Shown in pieces: positions 46,705-56,562 of a stretch of DNA of 64,000 nt. Source of the stretch: Falsibacillus pallidus (GTDB lineage Bacteria; Bacillota; Bacilli; Bacillales; DSM-25281). Numbering within the stretch: the first letter of the stretch is position 1; each line of letters begins with the position of its first letter. The stretch is taken from positions 310,001 to 374,000 of the forward strand of contig NZ_QQAY01000003.1 of NCBI RefSeq assembly GCF_003350505.1. Reading direction: 5' to 3'. The notes below the pieces were generated by a model. It saw only the letters and a list, made by a program, of their open reading frames with translations. It had not been told where the DNA came from and searched no databases. The position numbers and the translations under genes were made by a program.

Positions 46705-48426
46705 GTGTTCGAAAAACGGACAGGTGAAGTATTGACCGACATTATGATCGATTGGGGCATAGACCATATTTATGGACTACCCGGAGATTCAATTAACGAA
46801 TTAATGGACGATCTGCGAAAGAAAAAGGAAGAAATTCAATTTATTCAAGTACGGCATGAAGAGACAGCTGCGCTGGCCGCTGCGTCATATGGAAAACTTA
46901 CAGGGAAACTTGGTGTATGCCTTTCCATTGCCGGCCCAGGTGCTGTCCACTTATTGAATGGTCTTTATGATGCTAAAGAAGATGGGGCACCCGTTCTTGC
47001 GCTTGTAGGACAGGTTACAAGTGATGAAGTTGGAACCGACTCCTTTCAGGAACTACATCTGGAAAGGCTATTTTCAGATGTTGCGGTTTTCAGCAAGCGG
47101 GTCCAATCTGAACACCAGCTTCCTGATTTATTGAACCAGGCGATCCGTTCGGCCTATACAGAAAATGGCGTGAGTGTATTGATCATTCCAGACGACTTAT
47201 CAGCTCAAGCCTATAAAACAAAAGAACCGCTTACTTCTTCTGTAAAAGTCGAACAAGATGTTTTCCCTTCCATCCAGCAGCTTGAAAAAGCACATGGACT
47301 CATTAAAAAAGCAAAAAAACCGATCATCCTGGCAGGCAGGGGCACAAAGCACGCCCGCGATGAGCTTCTCTCTTTTGCAGAAAAAATCGGCTCTCCTATC
47401 ATTGTCAGCCTGTTAGGAAAAGGAGTCATACCTGATGAACATCCGTATTGTCTTGGGCATCTCGGCCAAATCGGAACGCGGCCTGCCTACCATGCAATGA
47501 AAGATACAGACCTTCTCATAATGATCGGAACTTCCTTTCCATATCGCAAATTCCTGCCGAAGGAAGTAGAAGCTATTCAAATCGATGTCGATCCAAGAAA
47601 AATCGGAAAGCGCTACCCTATTACACAAGGACTAGTCGGAGATTCCAAAGCCGTTCTTTCATGGTTAAGTGCGAAAAATGACTATACGCCGGATACCGCC
47701 TATCTAGAAAAGGCACAGGAGCAGATGGCTTCATGGAGAAAAGATCTGGTCGAAGAAAAAGAGGATAAAACAGAGCGTCTTCGCGGTGCCCAAGTCATGC
47801 GGGAGCTGCAAAAGGTATTGGCGGATGATGCAATCCTTTCAGTGGATGTAGGAAATGTTACGGTATGGACTTCCCGCTATTTAAACCTCACAAATCAAAA
47901 AATGATTGTATCAGGATACTTAGCAACGATGGGCTGCGGCCTGCCGGGGGCGATTGCCGGGAAGATTGCCTATCCTGACAAACAGGTCGTCGCAGTATGC
48001 GGAGATGGCGGATTCACTATGGTCATGCATGATTTTGTTACAGCTGTTAAGTATAACCTTCCGATAATGGTTGTCATCCTTAACAACAGTAAAATTGGTA
48101 TGATTCAATATGAGCAGCAGGAGATTGGTCATTTAAACTACGAAACTGATTTGGCGGATATCGATTTTGCCCAATTCGCTCAAGCATGCGGCGGGGAAGG
48201 TTATCGTGTCCAAAATCCCGATGAACTGGAATCAGCCATGAAAAAGGCGGCATTATCTAAGAAGCCTGTGATTCTTGATGTCATGATTGAACTGCAGCCT
48301 CCGCTTCCGGGAAAAATAACATATGATCAAGCAGTACATTATACAGAATACTTAATTCAGGAATTTTTTGAAAAAGGGCATGTGGATATGCCTCCGTTCA
48401 AAAAAGCATTGAAGCGCCTGTTTTGA
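46705..48426 (+). CDS. thiamine pyrophosphate-dependent pyruvate oxidase
   Basis: Predicted to convert pyruvate, phosphate and oxygen to acetyl phosphate, CO2 and H2O2 (or to act as a pyruvate:quinone oxidoreductase). The 573 residues have the TPP enzyme order: N-terminal PYR domain with IYGLPGDSINELMD and the catalytic Glu in VRHEETAALAAASYGKLTG, a central FAD-type domain (~190-330), and the TPP domain with CGDGGFTMVMHDF and NNSKIGMI. It is closest in memory to B. subtilis YdaP. The GTG at 46705 is set by AAGGAGGTGAT. Acetohydroxyacid synthase is the alternative, less likely given VGQVTSDEVGTDSFQE. Confidence 0.82.
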   Translation: MFEKRTGEVLTDIMIDWGIDHIYGLPGDSINELMDDLRKKKEEIQFIQVRHEETAALAAASYGKLTGKLGVCLSIAGPGAVHLLNGLYDAKEDGAPVLALVGQVTSDEVGTDSFQELHLERLFSDVAVFSKRVQSEHQLPDLLNQAIRSAYTENGVSVLIIPDDLSAQAYKTKEPLTSSVKVEQDVFPSIQQLEKAHGLIKKAKKPIILAGRGTKHARDELLSFAEKIGSPIIVSLLGKGVIPDEHPYCLGHLGQIGTRPAYHAMKDTDLLIMIGTSFPYRKFLPKEVEAIQIDVDPRKIGKRYPITQGLVGDSKAVLSWLSAKNDYTPDTAYLEKAQEQMASWRKDLVEEKEDKTERLRGAQVMRELQKVLADDAILSVDVGNVTVWTSRYLNLTNQKMIVSGYLATMGCGLPGAIAGKIAYPDKQVVAVCGDGGFTMVMHDFVTAVKYNLPIMVVILNNSKIGMIQYEQQEIGHLNYETDLADIDFAQFAQACGGEGYRVQNPDELESAMKKAALSKKPVILDVMIELQPPLPGKITYDQAVHYTEYLIQEFFEKGHVDMPPFKKALKRLF

Positions 48427-48432
48427 TACAGC

Positions 48433-48467
48433 AAAAAGCCAGCATCCAATTAGGAAGCTGGCTTTTT
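48433..48467. terminator. bidirectional terminator, pyruvate oxidase gene / tyrS
   Basis: AAAAAGCCAGC / GCTGGCTTTTT hairpin between convergent genes. Confidence 0.9.
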
Positions 48468-48470
48468 GGT

Positions 48471-49897
<1,427 letters not shown>

Positions 49898-49953
49898 GTC
49901 GACTACCTTGTATGAACTATCCACAAGGTAATATTTTATAATTTCCTAGACAA

Positions 49954-50203
49954 CAAAAAAAGCCTCCCCATCTGCAGGGACGCTTTGATGCGCGGTACCA
50001 CCCAACTTGAGAATATACTATTCTCCACTCTACTTGATAACGGGATTCCCGTTCGCTGCTACTTCCATATTCACAGCAAAAGCTCAAAGCCGTAATTCAT
50101 CAGTCTATTTGCATCGGTTTGCACCACCCACCGACTCTCTTCAAAACAGGGATAGCTGACTACTTAAACTCATCGTTGCCTCATATTGAATTTTTTGTTC
50201 GAT
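49954..50203 (-). promoter_or_regulatory. tyrosine T-box riboswitch leader of tyrS
   Basis: The minus strand holds the conserved T-box sequence TGGGTGGTACCGCG (49991-50004). A terminator hairpin AGCGTCCC / GGGGAGGCT with a T-run lies at 49954-49984. A stem I region holds an in-context UAC codon (50092-50094) as tyrosine specifier. Uncharged tRNA-Tyr would stabilise the antiterminator. Confidence 0.92.
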
Positions 50204-50209
50204 AGCATT

Positions 50210-50238
50210 TTTTTATCACAACAAAAAAAATTTGTCAA
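50210..50238 (-). promoter_or_regulatory. tyrS promoter
   Basis: On the minus strand a perfect TTGACA (50233-50238), 17-bp spacer and TAAAAA (50210-50215), placed just upstream of the T-box leader. Confidence 0.65.
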
Positions 50239-50287
50239 ATGAATTGAAGAAATATGGAGAACCTTGTCAACTCGCACCTGCATTATA

Positions 50288-50296
50288 TGCTATAAT
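50288..50296 (+). promoter_or_regulatory. extended -10 promoter for the class A PBP gene
   Basis: TGCTATAAT is an extended -10 with a perfect TATAAT (50291-50296). No convincing -35 is visible. The start codon follows 33 nt later behind AGGGGGACTG. Confidence 0.5.
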
Positions 50297-50323
50297 TAAT
50301 TTGATTTTAGGGGGACTGATGAT

Positions 50324-53260
50324 ATGAAGGAAAAATGGAAACGATTATCCGAAAAGCTCAGTACATACTATCATAAAGCACAAAATAAAAAAATTCAAAA
50401 AAGCGCCAGAATTACATACGGGGTCCTCTGGAACCTCCTTTTGATATTTTTGGTTGTATTAGTCATGGGCTTTTCTTTTGCAGGCGGAGTCGGTGCAGGC
50501 TATTTTGCCTCACTTGTCCATAAGGAGCCCATCCGATCTTATGCCGAAATGAAAAAGAACATATACAACTATGAAGAAACTTCCAATCTTTATTTCGCAA
50601 ATGATGTATATCTAGGCAAACTTCGATCTGATCTGGAACGTGAAGAAGTGTCCATCAAAGATGTTTCGCCTTATTTGAAAGATGCCATCGTGGCTACCGA
50701 GGATCAGTATTTTTATGAACATCACGGAGTTGTGCCGAAGTCCATTTTCCGGGCATTGTTCCAGGAGTTTACGAACTCTTCTGTCCAGACAGGCGGAAGT
50801 ACACTTACACAGCAATTGATTAAAAATCAGATCCTCACGAATGAAGTATCATTCGAACGGAAAGCAAAAGAAATCCTCCTCGCACTTCGTTTGGAGAAAT
50901 TCTTTAAAAAAGATGAAATATTGGAAGCTTACTTGAATGTTTCCACTTTCGGGAGGAATTCTTCCGGAAGAAACATTGCAGGTGTACAATCAGCAGCAAA
51001 GGGCCTTTTTGGGGTGGAAGCAAAAGATTTAAATCTTCCTCAATCCGCGTTCATTGCTGGGCTTCCGCAAAGCCCATTCGGCTATACCCCTTTTACCAAT
51101 CAAGGAAAACTTAAAGATAAAGAGGGGCTTCAGCCTGGATTGGATCGAATGAAGATCGTCCTTCAGCGGATGCATGACAACGGTTTTATTTCCGACAAAG
51201 AATATCAGTCGGCATCAAACTATGATATTGTGAAAGATTTCATCCCTTCAAAACCAAGTGTTTTGGAAAAATACCCATATTTGACTTTTGAAATAGAAGA
51301 CAGGGCATCTGATGTCATGGCGGGCATCCTCGCTAAAAAAGACGGGTATACAGAAGAAGACTTGAAAAAAGATAAAGAATTAAAAGGCAAATATAAAACA
51401 TTAGCCGGCCGAAACCTTCGCCAAAACGGCTATCAGATTCATACAACCATCAACAAGGATATATATGACAAGATGCAGAAGGCCAAAGATCAATATGATA
51501 GCTATGGCCCTACATTGAAGGATACCGTAAAAGATCCAGATACCGGGGAGAATATTAAAAAGCCTGCACCTGTTCAGGTCGGGGCAATATTGATTGAAAA
51601 TGAAACAGGTAAAATCCTGAGCTTTGTCGGGGGCAGGGATTTCAATATCGAACAAGTGAACCATGCAACACAATCCCGGAGATCCACTGGTTCCACCATT
51701 AAACCACTGGCAGTATACGGACCAGCCATGGAACTTGGAAAATCAGCTCCAGGCGCCATCATCCCGGATGTTGAAATGTACTTGAATCCGCAGGACCCAG
51801 GCAATGCATGGCCGCACAACTATAATGCATCGAAATTCAGCGGCCTCGTGTCAGCCCGATACGCACTGGCTAAATCACTGAACGTCCCTGCCGTTAAGAC
51901 TTACGAAAGCATCTTGGATCAGCAGCCGGCACACTTCTTGGATAAAATGGGCTTCAGCTCGTTGACGAAAACGGACTACTATATCCCTTCCCTTGCACTC
52001 GGAGGGCTCACCAACGGGGTGACAGTTGAAGAAAACGTCAATGCGTTCGCAACATTTGCCAATGGCGGTCAATTTGTGGATGCCTATCTGATTGATAAAA
52101 TTACTGATAAAGATGGAAATACCGTCTATCAGCATGAAAGCACTCCAGTGGACGTATTCAGTCCGCAGACTTCTTATCTCATGATCGATATGATGAGAGA
52201 CGTATTGAAGTATGGAACAGCTGCTTCCGTTCCATACCGATTGAAGTTCTCCACTGATTGGGCAGGGAAAACCGGTACTTCCCAGGATCAAAAAGATTCC
52301 TGGTTCATTGCAACGAATCCAAAGGTGACATTCGGCACATGGACAGGCTATGATACACCGAGAGATTTGAAAAAAGCATTAAACGGAATTGGCGGTCCTA
52401 CTTACAGTCTAAGAAACCTTGGCATTTGGGAAGCATTGATGAATTCCGCCTACGAGGCAGCACCAGAGGAAATTGCTCCAAAAGAACGCTTTAAAATGCC
52501 TGGTGGAATCGTCAGCAGATCCTACTGCGCAGTTTCCGGCATGCTGCCTTCAGAAGCGTGCAGCAAAGCAGGACTTGTTGAAACGGATATATTCAATGCG
52601 AAATATGTCCCTAATGAAAAAGACGACAGCCTAGTGGATGGAAAGTATGTTCAGGCAGGCGGAAAGAAATATCTTGCCCTTCCAACGACGCCATCCGAGT
52701 TCTCAAGCTCCGGCCTGATATTGAATCCTGATTTCGTAAAAGAAATAACCGGGGGGAAAATGGTCAGTCCTGATGCCCGCCAGCTTATTCCGAATAACAG
52801 CAGCTGGAATAAGATTTTGGTTGCGGATGACAAAATGGAAGACGATGGAGCTATTCCTTCACCTGTCAGCGCATCAGCGTCCGGATCCACAGTGGCTTGG
52901 TCTCCTTCTTCCAGCAAGGATGTCATTGGATACCGCGTCTACAGAATCACAGGCGGAAATGCAATGCAGCGAGCAGCATCAGTGCATGCCGGCGGATCGC
53001 TTTCAACAAGTGTATCCAGCGGACGATATGTTGTTGCAGCCGTTGATATAGCAGGAAATGAATCCATTGAATCAAATACGGTTACAATCGGGGGAGCAAG
53101 CCCAAGTAAGCCTGAGAAACCGGATAAGCCTGAGAAGCCAGGCAAACCGGACAAACCTGAAAAACCGGATAAACCAGCTGATGGAGATGGGGGAACAGAA
53201 CCAGGAGGCTCAGACACTGAAACAGGCACTACCCCACCTCCTGATTCTACTACTCCTTAA
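50324..53260 (+). CDS. class A penicillin-binding protein (PBP1A family) with FN3 and KP-rich tail
   Basis: Bifunctional peptidoglycan synthase. The 978 residues have a basic cytosolic N-terminus, one transmembrane helix (~35-57), a GT51 glycosyltransferase domain with the catalytic Glu126 in ATEDQYFYEHHG and TGGSTLTQQLIKNQ (~155), and a transpeptidase domain with the nucleophile Ser454 in STGSTIKP, SLN at ~520 and KTGTS from 649. A fibronectin type III module (~845-925) and a Lys/Pro/Glu repeat tail (~928-978) follow. The tail probably spans or binds the wall. Monocistronic, divergent from tyrS. Confidence 0.92.
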   Translation: MKEKWKRLSEKLSTYYHKAQNKKIQKSARITYGVLWNLLLIFLVVLVMGFSFAGGVGAGYFASLVHKEPIRSYAEMKKNIYNYEETSNLYFANDVYLGKLRSDLEREEVSIKDVSPYLKDAIVATEDQYFYEHHGVVPKSIFRALFQEFTNSSVQTGGSTLTQQLIKNQILTNEVSFERKAKEILLALRLEKFFKKDEILEAYLNVSTFGRNSSGRNIAGVQSAAKGLFGVEAKDLNLPQSAFIAGLPQSPFGYTPFTNQGKLKDKEGLQPGLDRMKIVLQRMHDNGFISDKEYQSASNYDIVKDFIPSKPSVLEKYPYLTFEIEDRASDVMAGILAKKDGYTEEDLKKDKELKGKYKTLAGRNLRQNGYQIHTTINKDIYDKMQKAKDQYDSYGPTLKDTVKDPDTGENIKKPAPVQVGAILIENETGKILSFVGGRDFNIEQVNHATQSRRSTGSTIKPLAVYGPAMELGKSAPGAIIPDVEMYLNPQDPGNAWPHNYNASKFSGLVSARYALAKSLNVPAVKTYESILDQQPAHFLDKMGFSSLTKTDYYIPSLALGGLTNGVTVEENVNAFATFANGGQFVDAYLIDKITDKDGNTVYQHESTPVDVFSPQTSYLMIDMMRDVLKYGTAASVPYRLKFSTDWAGKTGTSQDQKDSWFIATNPKVTFGTWTGYDTPRDLKKALNGIGGPTYSLRNLGIWEALMNSAYEAAPEEIAPKERFKMPGGIVSRSYCAVSGMLPSEACSKAGLVETDIFNAKYVPNEKDDSLVDGKYVQAGGKKYLALPTTPSEFSSSGLILNPDFVKEITGGKMVSPDARQLIPNNSSWNKILVADDKMEDDGAIPSPVSASASGSTVAWSPSSSKDVIGYRVYRITGGNAMQRAASVHAGGSLSTSVSSGRYVVAAVDIAGNESIESNTVTIGGASPSKPEKPDKPEKPGKPDKPEKPDKPADGDGGTEPGGSDTETGTTPPPDSTTP

Positions 53261-53272
53261 AAAGCTATAAGA

Positions 53273-53305
53273 AAAGAGAGCCGCTCAATCGAGCGGCTCT
53301 CTTTC
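53273..53305. terminator. bidirectional terminator, PBP gene / acsA
   Basis: AGAGAGCCGCTC / GAGCGGCTCTCT with a four-base loop and T-rich tail between convergent genes. Confidence 0.9.
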
Positions 53306-53315
53306 TTTCATTTTA

Positions 53316-55034
53316 TTAATCTTCCATTGTCGACAAGTCGCCTGTTGGAAGGTCTAATTCCCATGCTTTCAATACCCTGCGCATAATCTTGCCGCTTCGT
53401 GTCTTAGGCAGTTTATCGCGGAACTCAATTTCTCTCGGAGCCGCGTGTGCTGCAAGACCTTTCTTTACAAACTGGCGGATTTCTTCTTTCAGTTCATCAG
53501 TGGCTTCATATCCAGTTCGAAGTGCTACGAATGCTTTGATGATTTCTCCTCGGACAGGATCAGGCTTCCCGATGACACCCGCTTCCGCAATGGCAGGATG
53601 CTCAACCAATTTGCTCTCCACTTCAAACGGCCCGACTCTCTCCCCGGAAGTCATGATGACATCATCCACCCTGCCCTGGAACCAGAAATAGCCGTCTTTG
53701 TCCATGTAGGCAGAATCCCCGGATACATACCAGTCACCAGGCATGAAATAGGATTGATACTTAGGCTCATTTTTCCAAATGGTGTGCATCATGGACGGCC
53801 AGCCTTTTTTAATGGCAAGGTTGCCCATGCGGTTTGGAGGAAGTTCCTTTCCCTGGTCATCCACGATGGCCGCTTTGACGCCAGGAATCGGTTTCCCCAT
53901 GGAGCCAGGCTTAATTTCCATGCATGGATAGTTGCAGATCAACTGGGCGCCCGTTTCCGTCATCCACCATGTGTCATGAATCCTTAGGTTGAACACCTTC
54001 ATTCCCCAGCGAACCACTTCAGGATTCAGCGGCTCTCCTACACTCAGGATATGTCTTAGGGAAGAAAGATTGAATTTCTTCACAATGTCGTCCCCTGCCC
54101 CCATCAGCATCCGGAAAGCAGTCGGAGCGCTGTACCAGACCGTCACACCGAAATCTTCGATCGTTTGATACCAATTTTCCGGACTGAATCTTCCCCCTAC
54201 AATGACGTTCGATGTCCCTGTTAGCCAAGGGCCGAAAATTCCGTATGAAGTCCCTGTGACCCAGCCGGGATCGGCTGTGCACCAATAGACATCATCTTCT
54301 TTTAAATCAAGGACCCACTTGGCAGTCTGATAGTGCTGGATCATGGCATTATGGACATGAAGGACGCCTTTTGGCTTGCCGGTCGAACCTGATGTATAAT
54401 GCAGGATTAATCCATCAGTGCGGTCGACCCATTCAATCTCGGCATGCTTGCTTGCTGTTTCCATTTTTTTAAGGAAGTCGATGTATTTTCCTTCTTCTTT
54501 CACATCATTTCCTACAAGGAAAATATGCTTTAATGCAGGAAGTTCATCGACAGGTACTCGCTCAAGCAATTCCGGAGTCGTCACAAGCACTTTTGCTTCG
54601 CTATCCTCGAGGCGGTCCTTGACTGCCCCCTCCATGAATGCTTCAAATAACGGGCCTACAATGGCGCCTAATTTGATTGCTCCAAGTACGGCAAAATAAA
54701 GCTCAGGAGACCTTGGCATAAAGATGAATACGCGGTCGCCTTTTTCTACATCCCCAAAAGAGCGGAAGACATTTGCCGCCTTATTGGTTTCTTCTTTCAT
54801 ATCTTTAAATGTATACTTTTCATTTCTTGATGCATCACGGTAATAAAGTGCTACCTTGTTTTTACGATGAGTTTCTGCATGGCGGTCGATGGCTTCATAT
54901 GCCAAATTGACCTTACCCGTTTCATACCAGCTAAACTGGTTTTCAACATCTTTCCAGTTAAAGGAATCATACGTTTCATTATAGTTCTTTAAATTAAAGT
55001 CACCTTGTATTGCTGATAGCGCTTCCACTTTCAT
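53316..55034 (-). CDS. acsA: acetyl-CoA synthetase
   Basis: Activates acetate to acetyl-CoA via acetyl-AMP. The 572 residues contain LHYTSGSTGKPKGVLHVH (~210), DTWWMTETGAQL, YVSGDSAYMDKDGYFWFQGRVDD and the C-terminal lysine Lys549 in LPKTRSGKIMRR. This is the exact position acetylated by AcuA and deacetylated by AcuC in B. subtilis, whose genes are divergent next door. It has a near-consensus promoter, and a cre box lies within codons 3-7, predicting CcpA roadblock repression on good carbon sources. Confidence 0.97.
   Translation of the reverse strand: MKVEALSAIQGDFNLKNYNETYDSFNWKDVENQFSWYETGKVNLAYEAIDRHAETHRKNKVALYYRDASRNEKYTFKDMKEETNKAANVFRSFGDVEKGDRVFIFMPRSPELYFAVLGAIKLGAIVGPLFEAFMEGAVKDRLEDSEAKVLVTTPELLERVPVDELPALKHIFLVGNDVKEEGKYIDFLKKMETASKHAEIEWVDRTDGLILHYTSGSTGKPKGVLHVHNAMIQHYQTAKWVLDLKEDDVYWCTADPGWVTGTSYGIFGPWLTGTSNVIVGGRFSPENWYQTIEDFGVTVWYSAPTAFRMLMGAGDDIVKKFNLSSLRHILSVGEPLNPEVVRWGMKVFNLRIHDTWWMTETGAQLICNYPCMEIKPGSMGKPIPGVKAAIVDDQGKELPPNRMGNLAIKKGWPSMMHTIWKNEPKYQSYFMPGDWYVSGDSAYMDKDGYFWFQGRVDDVIMTSGERVGPFEVESKLVEHPAIAEAGVIGKPDPVRGEIIKAFVALRTGYEATDELKEEIRQFVKKGLAAHAAPREIEFRDKLPKTRSGKIMRRVLKAWELDLPTGDLSTMED
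55014..55027 (-). promoter_or_regulatory. cre box inside the acsA 5' coding region
   Basis: Minus-strand TGGAAGCGCTATCA matches TGWAANCGNTNWCA with one mismatch. It covers codons 3-7 of acsA, downstream of the promoter. Confidence 0.6.
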
Positions 55035-55069
55035 TTTCCGTATCCCCCTTTATGTAAAATTACAATAAT

Positions 55070-55098
55070 ATTATAGTACAAAAAAGAATTTTTCTCAA
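55070..55098 (-). promoter_or_regulatory. acsA promoter
   Basis: Minus-strand TTGAGA (55093-55098), 17-bp spacer, TATAAT (55070-55075). Confidence 0.75.
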
Positions 55099-55164
55099 TT
55101 TTTTAACATTTCAAAGTTTTCATCCTCCCTTTCAATTGTTAAAATATTTATAGAGGCTCTATGA

Positions 55165-55199
55165 TGAAAACGCTTTACTGTTATTTGTATTTGTATAAT
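55165..55199 (+). promoter_or_regulatory. acuABC promoter with overlapping cre box
   Basis: TGAAAACGCTTTAC (55165-55178) differs by one base from the cre I remember for B. subtilis acuABC. A TATAAT follows at 55194-55199, so the cre covers the -35 region, a classic repressing position. Confidence 0.68.
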
Positions 55200-55256
55200 G
55201 ATAGAGTTATGAATTTTATCAGTTTGATAGAGAAAACCCTTGAAGGTGGTGACTCC

Positions 55257-55889
55257 ATGGAACATAAAAAAACTTACAATGTAATGGAATTAAAGACAGC
55301 AAAAGGGAATTTGACCATTGAAGGCCCCATTTCTCCCAAACAGCTGGAGGAGATGGAATTTCACGAGGATCTGACATCCTTCAGGCCCCCTCACCAACAG
55401 CATAAAGCCCTTATCGAAATCGCAGGCCTCCCGGAGGGCAGGATCATAGCGGCAAGAGATCACAATACCGTTGTCGGCTACGTTACCTATCTTTACCCCG
55501 ACCCTCTTGAAAGGTGGTCGCATGGAAAGATGGAAAATCTGATTGAACTGGGGGCAATTGAAGTAATCCCTAAGTATAGAGGCAGTTCAGTCGGTAAAAA
55601 CCTCTTGAAAGTTTCCATGATGGATCAGGCAATGGAAGATTACATCATAATCACTACAGAATATTATTGGCATTGGGATTTAAAAGGGACAGGTTTAAAT
55701 GTTTGGGAGTACCGCAAAGTCATGGAAAAAATGATGAATGCAGGTGGACTCGTCTGGTATGCAACAGATGATCCCGAGATAAGTTCACACCCAGCCAACT
55801 GCTTGATGGCAAGGATCGGCTCCCGAATTGATGCTGATTCCGTTCAACAGTTTGATAAACTCCGCTTCATGAATCGATTTATGTATTAA
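55257..55889 (+). CDS. acuA: acetoin utilization protein AcuA (protein acetyltransferase)
   Basis: GNAT-family enzyme that acetylates AcsA and switches it off. The 210 residues show the acetyl-CoA loop region ELGAIEVIPKYRGSSVGKNLL, with Arg/Gly motif RGSSVG, and EYYWHWDLKGTGLNVWEY. ATG at 55257 follows AAGGTGGTG and gives the B. subtilis length. The frame is open 32 codons further upstream but that stretch contains the cre and -10 box. First gene of acuABC. Confidence 0.96.
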   Translation: MEHKKTYNVMELKTAKGNLTIEGPISPKQLEEMEFHEDLTSFRPPHQQHKALIEIAGLPEGRIIAARDHNTVVGYVTYLYPDPLERWSHGKMENLIELGAIEVIPKYRGSSVGKNLLKVSMMDQAMEDYIIITTEYYWHWDLKGTGLNVWEYRKVMEKMMNAGGLVWYATDDPEISSHPANCLMARIGSRIDADSVQQFDKLRFMNRFMY

Positions 55890-55914
55890 ACAGCAATGTA
55901 AAGGAGCTGATTAG

Positions 55915-56562
55915 ATGATTATTGAACAAATCATGAAGACACATGTGGAGACATTGACGCCACAACACACTTTAAAATCAGCCATAGAGCTTATGAGAGC
56001 AAAAAAAATCCGCCACATCCCAATCGTCAATGAAAACAATGAAGTGGTCGGACTGGTGACAGATCGTGATGTGAAAGATGCAGCACCTTCCATTTTCGAG
56101 GAAAATGGAAGCCGGGAAGAATTTGCTGCTCCACTTCAACGAATCATGCAGAAGGACATCATTACGGGTCATCCATTGGACTTTGTGGAAGAGGCGGCCT
56201 CCCTATTTTACGAGCACCATATTGGGTGCATGCCGATTACGCGCGATAAAAAACTTGTAGGAATCATTACAGAAACCGACCTGCTTTATACCCTTGTGGA
56301 ACTGACAGGCGGAAATCAGCCAGGCTCCCAAATAGAAGTCAAAGTCCCGAATAAAGCAGGAATGCTTTCAGAAGTTGCCGGAATCATCAGCAGCCATAAA
56401 GCAAACGTACATAGCGTCTTAGTGTACCCTGACAAAGAGAACTCTGAACACAAGATACTTGTATTCAGGGTAGGAACGATGAATCCGGTTAATGTCATCA
56501 ATGCTTTAAAAAGTGAAGGCCATGTGGTCCTTTGGCCGAATATGCCGGGTATGCCATCATGA
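55915..56562 (+). CDS. acuB: AcuB, CBS-pair and ACT domain protein
   Basis: The 215 residues contain two CBS domains (~5-60 IMKTHVETLTPQHTLKSAIELM; ~75-135 IMQKDIITGHPLDFV) and a C-terminal ACT-like domain (~140-215, IEVKVPNKAGMLSEVAGIISSHKANVHSV). An adenine nucleotide or amino acid ligand is likely, but the role in AcsA control is unknown. ATG follows AAAGGAGCTG. Its stop overlaps the acuC start. Confidence 0.94.
   Translation: MIIEQIMKTHVETLTPQHTLKSAIELMRAKKIRHIPIVNENNEVVGLVTDRDVKDAAPSIFEENGSREEFAAPLQRIMQKDIITGHPLDFVEEAASLFYEHHIGCMPITRDKKLVGIITETDLLYTLVELTGGNQPGSQIEVKVPNKAGMLSEVAGIISSHKANVHSVLVYPDKENSEHKILVFRVGTMNPVNVINALKSEGHVVLWPNMPGMPS

Noticed and set aside
53107-53176. Short direct DNA repeats resembling a tiny CRISPR or satellite array
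   Set aside because: They are in frame and encode the Lys/Pro/Glu repeat tail of the PBP; no spacer structure.
55161-55256. Upstream extension of acuA starting ATGATGAAAACG
   Set aside because: The stretch contains the cre box and the TATAAT of the acuABC promoter, and the internal ATG has the ribosome-binding site and family length.
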